The position numbers and the translations under genes are program-made. A stretch of DNA of 64,000 bases. Origin: Echinococcus granulosus. Taxonomy: Eukaryota > Platyhelminthes > Cestoda > Cyclophyllidea > Taeniidae. Location: the NCBI RefSeq assembly GCF_000524195.1, contig NW_020170490.1:134664-198663 (forward strand), given 5' to 3'. Within the stretch, counting starts at the first letter, position 1; each line of letters opens with the position of its first letter. Below are positions 1-14,000 of the stretch, piece by piece. The notes under the pieces are model-generated. The model worked only from the letters and a program-made list of their open reading frames with translations. It was not told the DNA's origin and made no database searches.

Positions 1-620
1 CTAGCGGAAGGGTTGAGAATGACGTCTACCTTCAGCAACTATCCTCAGTCCTACGGTCTGCAGGAAGGCTATCAACAAATGAAGCTACACTTGCCGTGCA
101 TCATTTGGAACAGCTCGTTAAGGGGTTGCCAACGGTAACCGATATGAAGATGTCAATCAAGTGAACATGCGGTACCTCCTCCACATCTCTACTAGCCGGA
201 TGAATTGCAAAAAGATAGAAGCGAAACCTTATCATCGCGCAACCATGTCAGACCCCGTCCTTTGTTATTTGACTCCGCCTTTGGGCCAGTGATCCTACCA
301 CTAGCGATGGACGCAGGAGACGGTCAGCGCATCTGCTCGCCCTCTTAATACAGTTCCTAAACAGGACGAAACTCCAGATGCAGTAGAATTGCCACGAGAA
401 ATCGGCGACGTTGCGGTCAGATGCCTTCCTAATTGCAAGCAGATTCATGAACGGTGCGGTTGGTTCGCGGAAAATTTTTATTTCTACACCGACTACGTTG
501 TGATGGCTGACACGGGAGGTTAACCAAGGGGAGCACCAGGTACGACGCTCAAAAGGTTTTGGTGACAAGGCCAGGCTTCCTGGCCACGCCAGTAGCCCCC
601 AGTCCCTACCCACCCCCTTA
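1..620 (-). repeat. Dispersed repeat, copy A (left part may be cut by window edge)
   Basis: This stretch is clearly similar, throughout its length, to 30110-30920 (same orientation) and to 32270-33010 (inverted). Shared landmarks in order are the segment near 20-35 (also at 30200), a GTGAAC-containing segment near 160, CTAGCGATG near 301, the block 391-420 containing GACGTTGCGGTC, the CTCAAAAGG block near 547, and a terminal block near 581 (CCAGTAGCC). A short frame on the minus strand is conserved in translation between the copies, so the element is drawn as minus. It is interrupted by stops and has no recognised protein domain. No terminal repeats or target duplications could be fixed by eye. 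It could be a degenerate non-autonomous retroelement; flatworm TRIM elements are one candidate family, but this is not shown. Confidence 0.75.
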
Positions 621-1651
621 CAGTACGTCAATAATGCACACTCCGTCCAATTAGTATATTTTCTTTCGTCTTTAGGGAAATCTCAAGGCGCTACCACTAT
701 GCAAGGCTACGCTAGGATCTGTGTGCAATTCGCAGGGCAATAAACCAAGCCCCGCCTTGAATTTACTGAGAACGGAGACAAAAAAGGAAAAGCGTCATGT
801 AGCTAAACACACACAGGAATGTACATTGATAAATGAATGCCTTAGACCTCCAACGCACTTCTGCAGTCCGACCCAATCTCACCTCACCATCAAGTCTGCA
901 CATACACACACAAGGGTAATGCCAATCAATGAGTTGGAATATACGCACACATCACACATGTCACATGCAGTGCGAGGGGCCACCCTCTTCTTCTTCTATA
1001 CCAAAAATTGATGCACTGCCGGGCTATCACTATCATAGGTTATGCTACAAACTCACAGAAAGTACGACTATCAAAATGCAACTTTCCTGAGGGTAGTTAG
1101 CAACCAAGTCGCACAGAGACAAAGATAGATAATGCCACACAAAGAGAGGTAAAGTCATCTCTACAAAAAAGGTGCCTCAGACAGGCAACAACGGAAGAAG
1201 GAAAGTAATAATCATCTTTATTAATGCGGCTTTCAATCGCCACAGGCACAAGCAAATTCTCTGTACAACGAAGCAAATTAAATGCACAAAACTAGCATTG
1301 GTGTAAAAGAGCCAGCAGACGGAGAATAGAGAGCTGGTAGAGTCCATACATTTGTACAAAACTGACAAAAGGCGCGCAGGAGGAGAAGAAGGAGGCGAAA
1401 GTTAATGGGAGCTACTATACACGACAATGCTACTGCTGCTGAAGCCTAAATTGGCCAGACAAGGAGCCACCGCAGAGAAGGGGGCTCAGGGAAAGACTGA
1501 GGAGAGAGAAAATGAGCTGCATCAGCACATTGGCTGAGAACTGCCAAATGGGAAAAAAAGAAAGTCAACTTCAGAGAGAAAGTGCCGTGAATGAAAGGCT
1601 AAAGAGCGAAAAGAAGAGAGATAGAGACGGAGAGACATATCCTGAGAACAT
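621..1651. other. 3' flank of SETD1, no gene seen
   Basis: No convincing coding sequence is visible on either strand. Purine-rich low-complexity sequence fills 1100-1650, with a CA-rich patch near 900-960. On the minus strand a canonical polyadenylation hexamer (AATAAA, read as tttatt at 1217-1222) lies about 430 nt past the SETD1 stop codon and may end that transcript. Confidence 0.5.
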
Positions 1652-4600
1652 TTAGTTGAGAGTTCCACGGCATTGTGGGGCACCGCATAGGCAGGGTATC
1701 TTTTCGTCCTCGTAGGGGAACTTGTAGTCGTAGGTGATTTCCTCCATAACCTGTATATCACGCTTCGAGTATATCACTATTTTCTTGCGGCCCTCCACCG
1801 TTATCACCTTGGCGTAACAATTTGGCTGGAATGAAAAACCAACGGGATGTCGATAACTTCATCGTAAAGATGGCACATGCATACAACACTGCTTACTCAT
1901 GAGAGTGTGAAAGTGGATTGATACCAGCATCAACATTACCTGACAGCTGTGATTGATGAAGCGAGCGTTATTTCCATACATCGTGGCGTCAATGACAAAT
2001 TCATCGTCAATGCGAAAGAGATAGGAAGACCCAATTCCACGTTGTTCATACCGCTTCTCGCGCAGCTCAGCCACACCCTTGCGAATAACGTGACCCACGT
2101 ACTCGATCACCATCTCTTCGGCGGCTATCGGCTCCAGCGCAATCAGACCCCAGTGGTGGATTGGAGATTTGGCAAAGATTAGTTGTTTTCGTCGAAACTA
2201 TAGAACAAGTGGTTGAGATAGTGGACGCTAGGGAAAAGCGTTGAGCCGCAGCTGTTGCTACTACTCACCTCTAGGTGGTTGAACTTGAGCAGATCACCCG
2301 TTTCAATGTCCTGGAATTCAGCGAGCAGGCGTCGCTGAACAGAGCGAACTTCACGAGCCTGTGTCACTTTCTTGCGTTTGGCTTCACTCGCCTGTTCGGT
2401 GAGCTCGTCAGCAAGGCCGTGGGCAGCGTTAATGGCATTCAGTTCCACCGAGGCGGGAATGAGCGGGAGGGGATACCGTTGAGTGCCGTCCTCGGATACC
2501 ATGCTTCGTCCTACGCACCAGGATCGACGAAAACGCTGACTCGGATCCAGTCGGTAGAAGCCCTGTGTTCGCGCACAACCTAAGAGTAGGGGCAATAACA
2601 CATCATGAATGGCATGTTTCAAAATAGAGCGCTATCAAAAGGGCATTGGTGCCAAATTGACCAAAGGGAATATCATTTTTATCCAATGCCAAAAAAAAAC
2701 TCTGACCTCCCTGTTCCATTTACCAATTGCTAATATTACTCTTAGAGAATATCTAACATGTAGCAAAGGGAGAAACTGTTTCCTACCAGTGGAGTTGACC
2801 GGTGGACAAGAAGCAGCAGGACCCAGATGAAAGTCGATCTCATCAGCCATAGATTTACTTCTTCGCTTAGCACGATTACTGCCACTGGACCAAAGGGCAG
2901 CCTGTCTCTGCTCCAAAGCATACACCTGCTCATATAACTTTCGTTTCTGCAAGGACAGCATAGGGTTCGGTTTAACTGCAAATGCTAGAGGGTCCCCATC
3001 GCACACTGGTGAGTCAGGATTCAACTCCTCGGCTGAAAGCTGATCTGACATGGAAGAGTATTGCTCGGAAAATTCTTGGTGGATGGGATCGAATTTCGAC
3101 CGCTTGCTCTGACAATTACGAGGCGCGCCATATCGACGCTTCCGGGTTGCAGAGTCAACGAGACCAACACATGCGGTGGGACGACCTTGATGAAGTCGAC
3201 CATTGGAGTCAATAAAGGCCCCCACATCGAGGGGATCGGGTACCAAAGACGCGGGATGATCAACCCAAGCTGTATTTTTTATCAAATCAAGCAGCTTGTG
3301 GGGATGGCGGATATGAGCAGATGAGAGAATGGAGGCGAGTAATTGGGCATTTGTTGAGGATCCGTACTCTCGAATGAGGTTGAATAGTTCATGCAGCAAC
3401 TCCACGTCTTCTGAGTCAATACCAAAATCGAGGAATGATGTCAAAATCTAAAAGAAGCAACGGCCACATAAGTTGGACCCTGCGGAACACAATTACTTCA
3501 AAATGTTGACACACACTCGATTCCTTTCACACTGAAGCTAAACTAAAACCCGAGAAACCCCCAAAAATGAATTTATAAGTCCCTCAGTTTCGTGGGTATT
3601 GCTATTTGGTGAAAAGAGGTGCAAAAAGTCCCCATCATTGGAACAGGGTTTAACATGTTAAATCCACATTTTTGCTTTTTGATATATCAAAGGAATAAAT
3701 GAACTTGACATTTGGCTTTGATTGATTCGAGTATTGTCAAAAGAATGCATACCATTTCCTCATCTTGGGGAGAGCGAGGACTGAAAGTCTTTAAGCATGG
3801 TTGAAATTCCGATCGTTGAGAATTGCGTTGAACGTCCGACTTTTCTACAGGAGTCAGCAAGTTTGCCAATTCCCTCGACCCAACGACAGCCCGTCGCACG
3901 GGTGGCCTTTTATACTCTTGACGCCGTGGTTGGACAGCATCGCATCTTGCTGGTATTCTGCTGACTGTGCGATCCTGCAACAGCCCAGAGCCAGGTAGCG
4001 AGGAGGAGGAGCGATGGACAATGAGAGGCTCTACTGTTCCAGGCGGTAGTGATGTGGCACAATGACCTGTGGATCTTTGAATTGGGGTGGTGATTGAAGT
4101 AACATTCTCCTGCATCGAGGCTGAGACAGAGACCCGTCGACGTGCAGCACGTCTCGACGTTCGATAAGTGATTGTACCACCAGGAGGAGGAATATGAAAG
4201 TAGTTGTGCTCACAGAGCAAAGATTCTGGCCACTGGTAGTTACCTTGGACTGTCTGAAATTTTGGACAAAAAACCAAACAGTAGTGCCTCCTCACATAGG
4301 AGTTTGTCAACATCGAATTCCTTTCTAACTCACCTCTACAACTTCACAGGAGTCGGAAGAATCACCATCCATGTCAGCAGAAAAGAGGGGTGACACCGGA
4401 GGTCTACTGTTTTCTGGCCAACCCAATTGTGTTTTTGAGGGTGAGGATCGTTTCGATACGAATACTTCATCATTACCCTCTCTTAGGACCTCCTACGTGC
4501 AAGTCAGGGAGGGAATGGCCAGTTAAAAGCATAAGGATATCCCAGAATTGCAGCACAGATGAATTATGACTTTAGTAAATAGATTTGACCTACCCGTCTT

Positions 4601-7600
4601 GTGTCTGAAAATAAGGAACCCTTGGAGTTCGATCGCCACAACGGCATATCACTACGTGCATCCTGATTGGGAGTAGTGGTAGCAGGAGTTTTTTGTTTGT
4701 TGTTTGCAATGCCTTTCACACTTCTGGCCCGATGAAACGACAAGTTCTGTTTTCGTCGAGATGTGGGAGTCAGAGTGGCTTGATAGCCTTTATATGATTC
4801 GCCATCGCCATCGTCGTTCTCCTCCTCCTCCGCAAATTCATTGAAGGGCGAGGAAGAGTCTTCCGAGGAAATATTGAATTGAGGTCGATTTCGATTCTGA
4901 ATGTGTTACAGTAAAAATAAGTACCAACCCAACTGCCAAACGTGCACTACGTCACTTCAGGAAGACATCTTACAGTAGTACCGTAAACAAATGCTAATCG
5001 ATTTGCTAACGAAAAAAAACCACGGAGGCCCTTTTAAGCTCCCTCCAATGACAATAAAACTATTCCCCTACCATCAGGGTCTTCGTTCTTTAAACCCTTC
5101 TGCATATCTATGGGGAAGATATAAAGTACGGGGAGGGCTACGCAAGTAACGTCACCCGTTTTTGCGGAGTGGCACGTTCCATCTGAGGAGTCCAATCGGA
5201 GTCGCTTGAGGATTCCTTAGCCATCCCATAACGCGGTGATCGATCACGCTTTGAAACGACAGAACCATCTGTCGTATTAGAGATCTTTGCGTGACGAACC
5301 AACTGAGTGCCCTCCTCCTCGTTATCACCACCTGCTTCATCCTTTTCACTCTCATCTGCAGTCGATTCGTTCTTCAAGCTCTGCCGTGATCGGGCCTGCA
5401 AAATGCAAAAAGAAAGCGAGATGATTGATTGAAAAGCCAAAGTAACTTTTCGGTAAGCCAAGGATCCGCAAAACAGAAAGATAATCTAAAACCCAAAACT
5501 CTGGGTAGGCACACTTAAAGGGAGTTCAAAAGGAGGGGACGCAATCAAAAAAGAATGGAATGCACGCATAAATTAGTGTAGGAAAAGTACACAAGAACCG
5601 CTGTATAGACAATAACAGTCTATGGAAATGTAGGGCGCGAACAGCATTCAAGCCATTTTGGAGATGAGATCAGTGGATCTGGTTACGCCCAATGACGAAT
5701 TCTATAGTGATAGCATACTTACCAAGGCACCGTTTGACCGACCTGGGCGGTTGAATGGACGACGACGCCTTGCCGTTTGCTACTTGCTGATCGGCCTTAT
5801 TGCGTGTACTTCGCTGATTATTTGCCCTTTGATGGCGGTTCAACCTTATCTGTTGAAGTCGCACTTCCAAAGGGTCATCATCCTATAGATAGGGATGAAT
5901 GTGTTACACGAAGCACACCATATTAAACGAATAAAATCTCTGCCAGAAATTAGTGAAGGCTTACATCAGAACTGAGGGAACTCAATCCGAAGGAGGAATC
6001 TTCGGTACACTTTGCATTCGATTGAGGCGAATCGTGTGCTTCTGTCAATTCAGGCGTCGGTGAGGGCGCAGGAGAAGACTCCTGATGACGACTCTCATTA
6101 GAAGTCAATGGAGATGACGACCTCGACTTCGAAGTGCATTTCTCAGTGGAACTTTCATCCGCAGGTTCGACTCCTCGGTTCCCTTCAGACGGGCATCGTG
6201 AGCGAACAGCATCACTGACGCTAGAATCCGAGGAGCTAAATACAACATTTCAGTACTGGAGGTCGTGCAAGCGTACATCAGGGGGCAAAATGAACCATTG
6301 GTATCCCTATTATCTAGCTTCATTTTCATGTTGCGAGATAAAAAACATATCAACGCCAGCCACTTTGGTTTACAATAAGGTACTTGTAGGAAAATCAAAT
6401 AAACAGAACATTATGTACAGGCGTAATCTTGATGAAAGGGCAATACAGGGCTCGCTAGAAGAACACTAGAAAGACGTATGATAATAAACGAACCTATCAT
6501 TAAAAACATCGTCGACTCGAAGAGTGGGTTTGCCGGAGACACGCTTAATATTTGGCGAGCGCAGCGTAACTGGTTTCTGCTTTTTCTGCTTCCTCGAAGG
6601 TGATGGTGAAGCCGATGGCAAGGAAGAAGAGGAAGACCGGCTGATACTGTCTTTTAACGTCACTTTTCGCCGGTTGGGACTGATGCGTTGGTCGGTGCTG
6701 GACGGAGAGCTATCATAACGCCTGGCAGAGGTGAAAGTACGCTTTGAGGCGGCAGGTAAGTGAGGGGCTAAAATTGCAAAAGATACAAAGTTATTAGGGC
6801 ATTAACGACAGCAAAGCACTGGATTAATTCAAATAGACACACTTTTGAATGAATGCCGTGATACATCTTCGGTATCGAAAGTAAACCGTTGCTTATCAAC
6901 CACGGATTTATGCATCGCAAACTTGGATGGAGAGGCAACTGTGGGTTCTGTTGAATCCGATGTGGTCGGAGAAGCGTCTCGAGATGTTGAAGAAGAAGAC
7001 GATGATGAGGACGCCTTCAGACGTCTGCTTCGCCACTCCCTCCTCATTTCAGCATGATGTCGTTCTCTAGTGCGATGGGAAAAGGATTTTGAAGCACTCC
7101 TATTACGATAACGGTGGGGTGAAGAGGTTTTCTTTGGTGGAGTTGGGGGCTTCGGTTTTCGCTTGATTTTGGGCAGGGCAGTGCGGAGGCCGCTAAAAAT
7201 GCCCAAACCACCAGGAGTTGAGGTAGAGAGAGACGCATCTGATCGCTGATTAAAACTGCTGGCGTCAACTGTTTCCGCGTGTGCAGAGGGTAATTGATAG
7301 GAAGTTGATGCCGTGTGCGACTTTAATAGACGTTTACTTGAGGAAGTTTCCTTGTGGAACTCGCACTAAAACGTGATTTCGCATAATTATATAAGGCCTT
7401 CTGAAAATGGTATCCAACGAAGTAGATCAATTAGGGCATTCAATTTAATAATGGGAATCAAAGAGAGAAGGTGATATTTTACCCTATTTGAAATCGGAGC
7501 TTACGGGATCACTGACATCGACGATATAAGCAATGATGCGAAATGATACAAGTTTTAAAAATATCAGGAGCAATGCTTGAAGTAAAACATCACAAGCTAT

Positions 7601-9486
7601 AAAGTTTGTATTTTAAGGTACTATTGTTTGATAAAAAAAAATATGGGGAGTACATTTAGTAAAATATGACGAAATCCTTATTGATGTTAGTTCAATAGTT
7701 CGCCATGAATCCATTCGATGCGATTTCACTGTGGATCGAGAGACTAAATCACTAAGACACTGAAAAAATAATGGTTCTTTTTCGTAAAAAAGTTTGAGCT
7801 CAAATCGAAATCAAGAGCCAGACTCGTGTAACTTGGTTCTAATGGTCAATGAAGCAAAGGAACTGACACAAAATAAGCATTTTAAGCGTGAACGATTTAA
7901 GCAAATCTAATTCAATGCAAGTCCTGAAATTCAAAAGCAAACTTTAATAACCCCGTGGAAAGCAAACGTTCCCCCCACCTACCGTTTTTTGGGATTCCCA
8001 CCAACTATCGAAAGTACGAAATGCGTATCCTTCGATCAGACGTCGTTCGAGGTCTTTCCTTATAATATCGCGCAGTTCACGCACAAATTGGAGGGAAGTT
8101 TCTGCTGCCAGTCTGGTAACATGGAAATAATCTATCGCGGGTTTTGGTGAATCCTGAAGCAAAGGCTGCTTCAACGTCTGACGAACATTCTTACATTCAG
8201 GTTTCATGTCCTCATCAAAGGGAGTAGGCAACAAAGTTCTACGAGCCACAGCAGCCTTTGTGGGAACTTTAGGTTCAGTTTTTAAGGCATGTGAATGGGA
8301 TGTCAAGGAGGGCGGCGTCGGCATAAGTGGACTCTGAAGAAGCGGTGCCGGTTTCAGCTTCTCAGAAAAGGTGTCAGACAATAGGGGCGTTTTTTGTGGC
8401 TTTATATCGACATCTTTCTTAGATTCCTTCAAGGAGAGGAGTGAGCTAGAGGCATTGGAATGCAACAGTTTCTGTATTCGGACATCCAAAGGATCCTCTT
8501 TAGGAACTGGAATTCCGTTGATTGAATGCGGCAGCATTGAACGTTCACTGATCGAGGAATGGTAAACAGATTGCAGGAAGGAAGAATCGGAGCGTTTGAG
8601 TGTGCAATCGTGTGAATCGGTACTTACTACACCTCGTGAATTCGTCTGAAAAGGGGAATTGTTCCGATAAAAGCCACGATTTCCATGATTTGTTAAACAA
8701 GGCATTAAGGAATCATGGTCTGATGGCGAACGATGATGGGGATTCGGCTTGAAAACTGCTTCCGACTCAGTAGTAGGCATAACAGATTTACTCAGCAAGT
8801 TGTGTGACTTGTCTGACTGAAATTTCGAAATTAGATCCCGAGACATTTCATCCTGCAGGTAACTTAACAGTGCATACCTCTTTTTCCCTATTATTGCAAA
8901 AATAAACAAAGCGGAAATGAATTACCAAATGTGTCAAGTTCTACTTTCATAATATTTCCCATTTTTGAAGTATTGTTCAGTTTTTCAGCACAAAGCTTGG
9001 CACTTTTGGTTGATTGGAAAACCACCTTGCCAACTCCCATATGCTTTTGGGATTGAGGATGAAAGTAAACCTTTGCCTCTTCGATTGTCCCAAACTCTTT
9101 GCACATTTGTTCCAAGTTTTTGATGTTTATATTATCGTTCAGGTTGGAAAATGTAACTTCTTTTTCTGGACACGGCCCTATAAAGTAAGCATCGAACTAT
9201 TTTGCTAATTAGACTAATATGTCAACAAAGCGGTTACCTTAAAGTTGGGAACGGGAAGATCCGAATTTTGTTTCCTGCAAAACATTCGCAGCTGCGGCGA
9301 TATGCGGGGGTCAATAACAGGCGTGGGGCTAGGACAAGAAGCCTGGAAGTGTAAAATGTGAGGCTACGCGCTTACTCCGACAACCACACCGTCAATTCTG
9401 TACAATTTCGACTTGCAAGAGGGGTCCAGGACGGGATCGCGCAACAACTTCGCGGCACGAAATTGCGGGTAGTTGTTGTCGCCCAT
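1652..9486 (-). CDS. SETD1: SETD1/Set1-type histone H3 lysine-4 methyltransferase
   Basis: Catalytic subunit of the COMPASS complex, which methylates histone H3 Lys4 in the nucleus. I see about 16 exons: 9486-9376, 9342-9238, 9196-8926, 8887-7983, 7365-6843, 6767-6494, 6235-5965, 5882-5723, 5395-5156, 4896-4594, 4492-4334, 4253-3753, 3447-2787, 2579-2269, 2197-1940 and 1825-1652, giving about 1740 residues (vertebrate SETD1A is about 1700). The N-terminus has the KLYRIDG motif and an RRM ([11 protein letters not shown], residues about 85-160). The middle is low complexity, with a conserved FRTFDSWW segment. The C-terminus has the N-SET motif [13 protein letters not shown] motifs [18 protein letters not shown] and [14 protein letters not shown], then post-[16 protein letters not shown] ending at the stop, so the AdoMet site and zinc cysteines look intact. 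All intron phases agree except 5723/5395, which is off by one nucleotide: a missed microexon or a sequence error. Divergent from LARS1. Confidence 0.93.
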
Positions 9487-11040
9487 CACACAGCTGCAAA
9501 GATAGTTAAGCAAAATCGTTCCCCAATAGGCCGCTGTTTTTGGAATATAGAGAGGAGTTGCCCGAAAATAAAGTCAACAGCTCGAAACTGAACCTGGACA
9601 ACATATCCTACTGTATCAAAATATGCATAAACATGCAGGAGTAATAAAACAATGCACATGGTGATTACAATAAAGATAGCACGATTACCTAGTAAATTAT
9701 TCCTCCATAACAATGTTAAAGAAGGCTAAATAGGCTAAAACAGTCGTTTAAACTAATTCCGAAGAACCCACACTTATTAAAAGCAGGAATACAAACAAAC
9801 AAAATGCTTCACACTAATGTGAAATTAAAGACTACTGCGAAATGTCTGGGCATGTTTGTCACTAAAGGATATGTGCTTGTGGCCTTAGTGACTATTTATT
9901 GCGCCTAACCTATGAACAGTCAGTCCAAAACTAAACTATAATCTGTGGTTAAATGATTTGTGCCGTAATGCATATCACACCTTGGCTTAAAATAAAGGCA
10001 AGTTTGTAGCCCTAAGTTATTATTTTGTTTTGAAATACTTTGAAGTAGAAGCCATTGGGCGATTTCCTTCACAAATAACGCCTTAAAATGTTTTAGAGTA
10101 TTTTGCGAAAGGACAAAATGCGTGAGATAATATGTTAATTTGACATTCTATTTGTCTAATTTACTTTAATGTTGAAGCAGTTTACATATTCGGTTGGGCT
10201 ATGTGCATTATCTTAATTTGACAAAGTCACGAATTTTTTTGAAGATAAGTCTAATTTTTCCTAAGACTACAGGAACCTTTTGCAATAGTTATGCTATTTT
10301 TATGGAACCAATTTTTCTAGTCTTTCTAAGGTGTGAAAGTCAAAACACTAAAAACGACTGAGGAATATCATAAGAATGATTCTGACTCCGGGATTACACG
10401 ATTGCTTGTAAAACGCTTTTCCCCTGCCAGTTTCCTTTAATTGTCGTACGGAGCCTAGTGGTGAATGCCACTTTCTGATTGGGTTTTATTATCCACTTAC
10501 TAGCCTGGCACGGGGTTGCTGTTTGTTCTCCTGATTTGTCACCTAGTTGCCGAAGGAGTATGTGAACTTGGCGTATTTTGTCTTTAAATTCATTTATTTG
10601 TATGCGTTCTGCTGCCTTTTATCATCGTTTTTTTGCTTTCTCTTATTTGACGTATCTATTATCTATTGTTGATACGTGCTTGTGTATTCTTAGGCAGTAC
10701 AATGTGACTTTCAGTTATCTTGGATTTATTTGTAGAGGCACATATTTTTTTGCTGAATTCTTTGTTTGCATCGGGTCTTTACTTAATACCTAACTGCCAA
10801 GTATTTGCCACAACTTCCTGTTCCCCATCAACTGGTGTAATTTTTTAGTGGTTTGATGTTCCGTCGATTTTTTTCATGCAAGTTAAAAATTCCAATCTGT
10901 CACAAGAAGCATTCATTTTTAAGTGTATTGTTTTAGGTTCTATATCTTTCCCTAGTGCTTTCTGCTGCACTCATTTTATAGTCTTATTATTCAACTCCCT
11001 GATTGATATTAATTGAACCAGATTTTTTCTCTCCTCAGAC
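9487..11040. other. Intergenic region between divergent SETD1 and LARS1
   Basis: AT-rich, with no ORF I would defend. It must hold the promoters of both genes. Strong pyrimidine-tract acceptors sit just before both start codons: AG at 11037-11038 (plus strand, 2 nt before the LARS1 ATG) and the minus-strand acceptor at 9494-9495 (7 nt before the SETD1 ATG). Both mRNAs therefore probably have a 5' leader intron or receive a spliced leader. Confidence 0.5.
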
Positions 11041-14000
11041 ATGGCACGCAAAGGTACAGCAAAGCTCTCGGAACTGCATAGTATTGAGGGAAACATTCAA
11101 AAGGTTTGGGAAGATGAGCATCAATTTGAAGTTGATTCTGCCTCCCCCGATGGGCAAAAGGAGAAATATTTTGTTACCTTTCCTTATCCATACATGAATG
11201 GGCGCCTGCATATCGGGCATGCTTTTTCCCTTATGAAAGGCGAGTACGCGGCTGGTTTCCAGGCACTGAAGGGAAAAGCAGTTCTTTGGCCTATTGGCTT
11301 CCATTGCACTGGCACACCCATTAAAGCCTCTGCTGACAAGTTGGCTCGGGAAATTGAGCTCTTTGGCTGTCCTCCTGATTTTCCCACCGCAAATGGAGAG
11401 GCTACAAACTTTAGTGAGTCTAAGCCTGAGGCAATCGACAAATCAAAGAGTAAAAAGAGCAAAGCCGTCGCCAAAACTGGGGGTATGAAGTACCAATGGC
11501 AGATCATGAAATCATTGGGAATTCCCGAAGAAGATATCCCCAAGTTTACCGGCCCTAACTACTGGGTCGAATATTTCCCTTTTTGGTGTTTGCACGATCT
11601 TCAGCGTTTGGGTCTTAAAGTAAGTGGCAATTGCTCATTCCACGAGGGTCATTGCTTGCATTTAGACAGATTGGCGGCGCTCATTCATCACTACTGATGC
11701 CAATCCCTATTATGACTCAATGGTCCGTTGGCAGTTTCTGCATCTAAGGAAGCACAATAAAGTTGCCTATGGGAAACGCTACACAATATTTTCACCAAAA
11801 GATAATCAGCCCTGTATGGATCACGAACGAACCGCTGGTGAAGTATGTTTGTCATCAGAAACTATCCTTTTTTGCTTATAACGAAGTATTAATGCCTACT
11901 CATCTATCTAATTTCTAGGGTGTTTGTCCCATGGAGTATACCCTTATTAAACTAGAAATAATCTCAAAGTTGCCGGAAAAAATTAGGCAAGTACTCTACG
12001 TCGATATTACTCAACGTGTTGTTTAAAATATTGTTTACCGTCCTTCTTTTAAATTAACTTTTGTAGGGAAGTTTTGAAGGGAAAGGAAAAGGTTTATCTC
12101 ATGGCTGCAACCCTGCGCCCAGAGACGATGTACGGACAAACCAACTGTTGGCTTCATCCCACCATTGAATATGCGGTTGTCCGCTCAAAACGATTCTCCT
12201 CTCTCTTCATACTTACTCATCGGGCTGCACTTAATATGGCCTATCAGGTAGAGCTATATTGCATATGTGCATTAACTCTTTTGATTCCTACCGTTTTTAA
12301 GGACTCGTCATTGGTAAGTTTTTTTTTAACTATACAGGCGTGGTCTTGAGAGCGATTGTGGTAGTGAAAACATTGTGCAAACCAATTCTATTCAATTATG
12401 CAATTTACTTGAGTCTTGTTGGAAAGTGGGGGGTAAAATGTACTATTGTACGTTTTGTCAGGACCTGCTGGACCCCGAGCAACCGGGTAATGTCGACGTA
12501 TTAACCACACTGACAGGCGAGGAGCTCTTTGGCCTGCGTTTGAAGGCGCCGCTAAGTGTTTACAAAGACGGAATCTACACGCTACCTATGCTCTCCATCT
12601 CCTCCACTAAAGGGACTGGTGTGGTAACCAGTGTACCCAGTGATTCTCCCGATGACTTTGCCACGCTGCGCGATCTTAAAAACAAGAAGGTCTGTGCTTA
12701 TTTCACTTCGCTAATTTTTCTCCTGAGCTTGAATAAAGGTGCTTACTTACCATTATTGAGACATTTTAAACTGTTATAGTTAATCTACTTTTGGTGTTCG
12801 TCGACCAAGTGCTAAAAGTTCGTCTCCTGAAGTTTCGATTTTTTTATTTTGCTGGGTTACGTCACTTTGATTTGTCGTGGTTTCTTCATCTGGTATTAGG
12901 TCACTAGTCTTTAGTCCCTATTTACCAGGACCTGACTCCCTCTGGTGCATTAGCCTACCAAAGTTCGATTAAAGTTGCCATTTGAGCCCGATTGTCAAAC
13001 TTTTAGGCTTTCCGGGAGAAGTACGACATAACCGACGAAATGGTGCTTCCATTTGAACTGGTGGAGATAATAGAGACTCCGGGATTGGGTAGACTAGCCG
13101 CACCCAAGATAGTAGAGGAAATGAAGATCGCGAGTCAAAACGATCATGACAAACTCCGGGAGGCCAAGGAGAAGGTCTACAAGCTTGGATTTTACGATGG
13201 TGTCCTGCTCATGGGCACACACGCCGGTCAGAAAGTGCAGAATGCTAGGAAGTTGATCCAACAAGAACTTATTGAAGAGGTAAGGAAACTCCATTGTTAT
13301 TTTTTTTCTCCATTCATCCAAATCGGATTGACTTGGCCACCTAGTCTGTTATGGCTCACATATACAGTCAGTGAGCTAAATTGAATAGTCTGTCGATTTC
13401 TCTGACAGTCAATTGGAAATGCTAAGTCCACTTTTTAAATTTTTTTTATCATCAGAAACATTTCCGTTTGCGTTAGTACTTACTTGGAATAGCATATCTT
13501 CAATTCGTAAATGAGTAAATCTGGGGTTAAATAGAAGTAAAGTTCCCTTTTCCGACTCCTTGGATAGAATTCAGCCCTTATTTACTACGAACCAGAGAAG
13601 CCAGTTGTGACGCGCTCTGGCGATGACGCTGTGGTCTCGCTCTGTAACCAGTGGTATCTCGACTACGGCAACAAGGACTGGAAGGCGAAGACGCGCAAAG
13701 CCCTCACTGCGGTCAATATGACTGATGAAGTAGGATTTTGTTATCCACTTTCCCCCGAATATCAGCAGGTGCCCATATACCACTTTAAAGGTGGGTTCGA
13801 ATTTGCATTTAGGCCCGCAATAGCATCGATGCCACCCTCAACTGGCTGCAAGAACACGCTTGTTCACGCACATACGGTTTGGGCACGCGTTTGCCGTGGG
13901 ACGAGAAATGGATCATTGAATCTCTTTCGGATTCGACCATCTATATGGCCTACCAAACTATCGCTCATCTTCTTCACGGCGGAAACCTTGATGGATCCTC

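Noticed and set aside
10578..10793. 71-codon hydrophobic open frame between SETD1 and LARS1
   Set aside because: Composition fits translated T-rich intergenic DNA, with no signals around it.
13757..13792. Possible LARS1 exon between 13729 and 13813 (VPIYHFK)
   Set aside because: Its 22 nt would break phase. Joining 13729 directly to 13813 restores the conserved segment [16 protein letters not shown].
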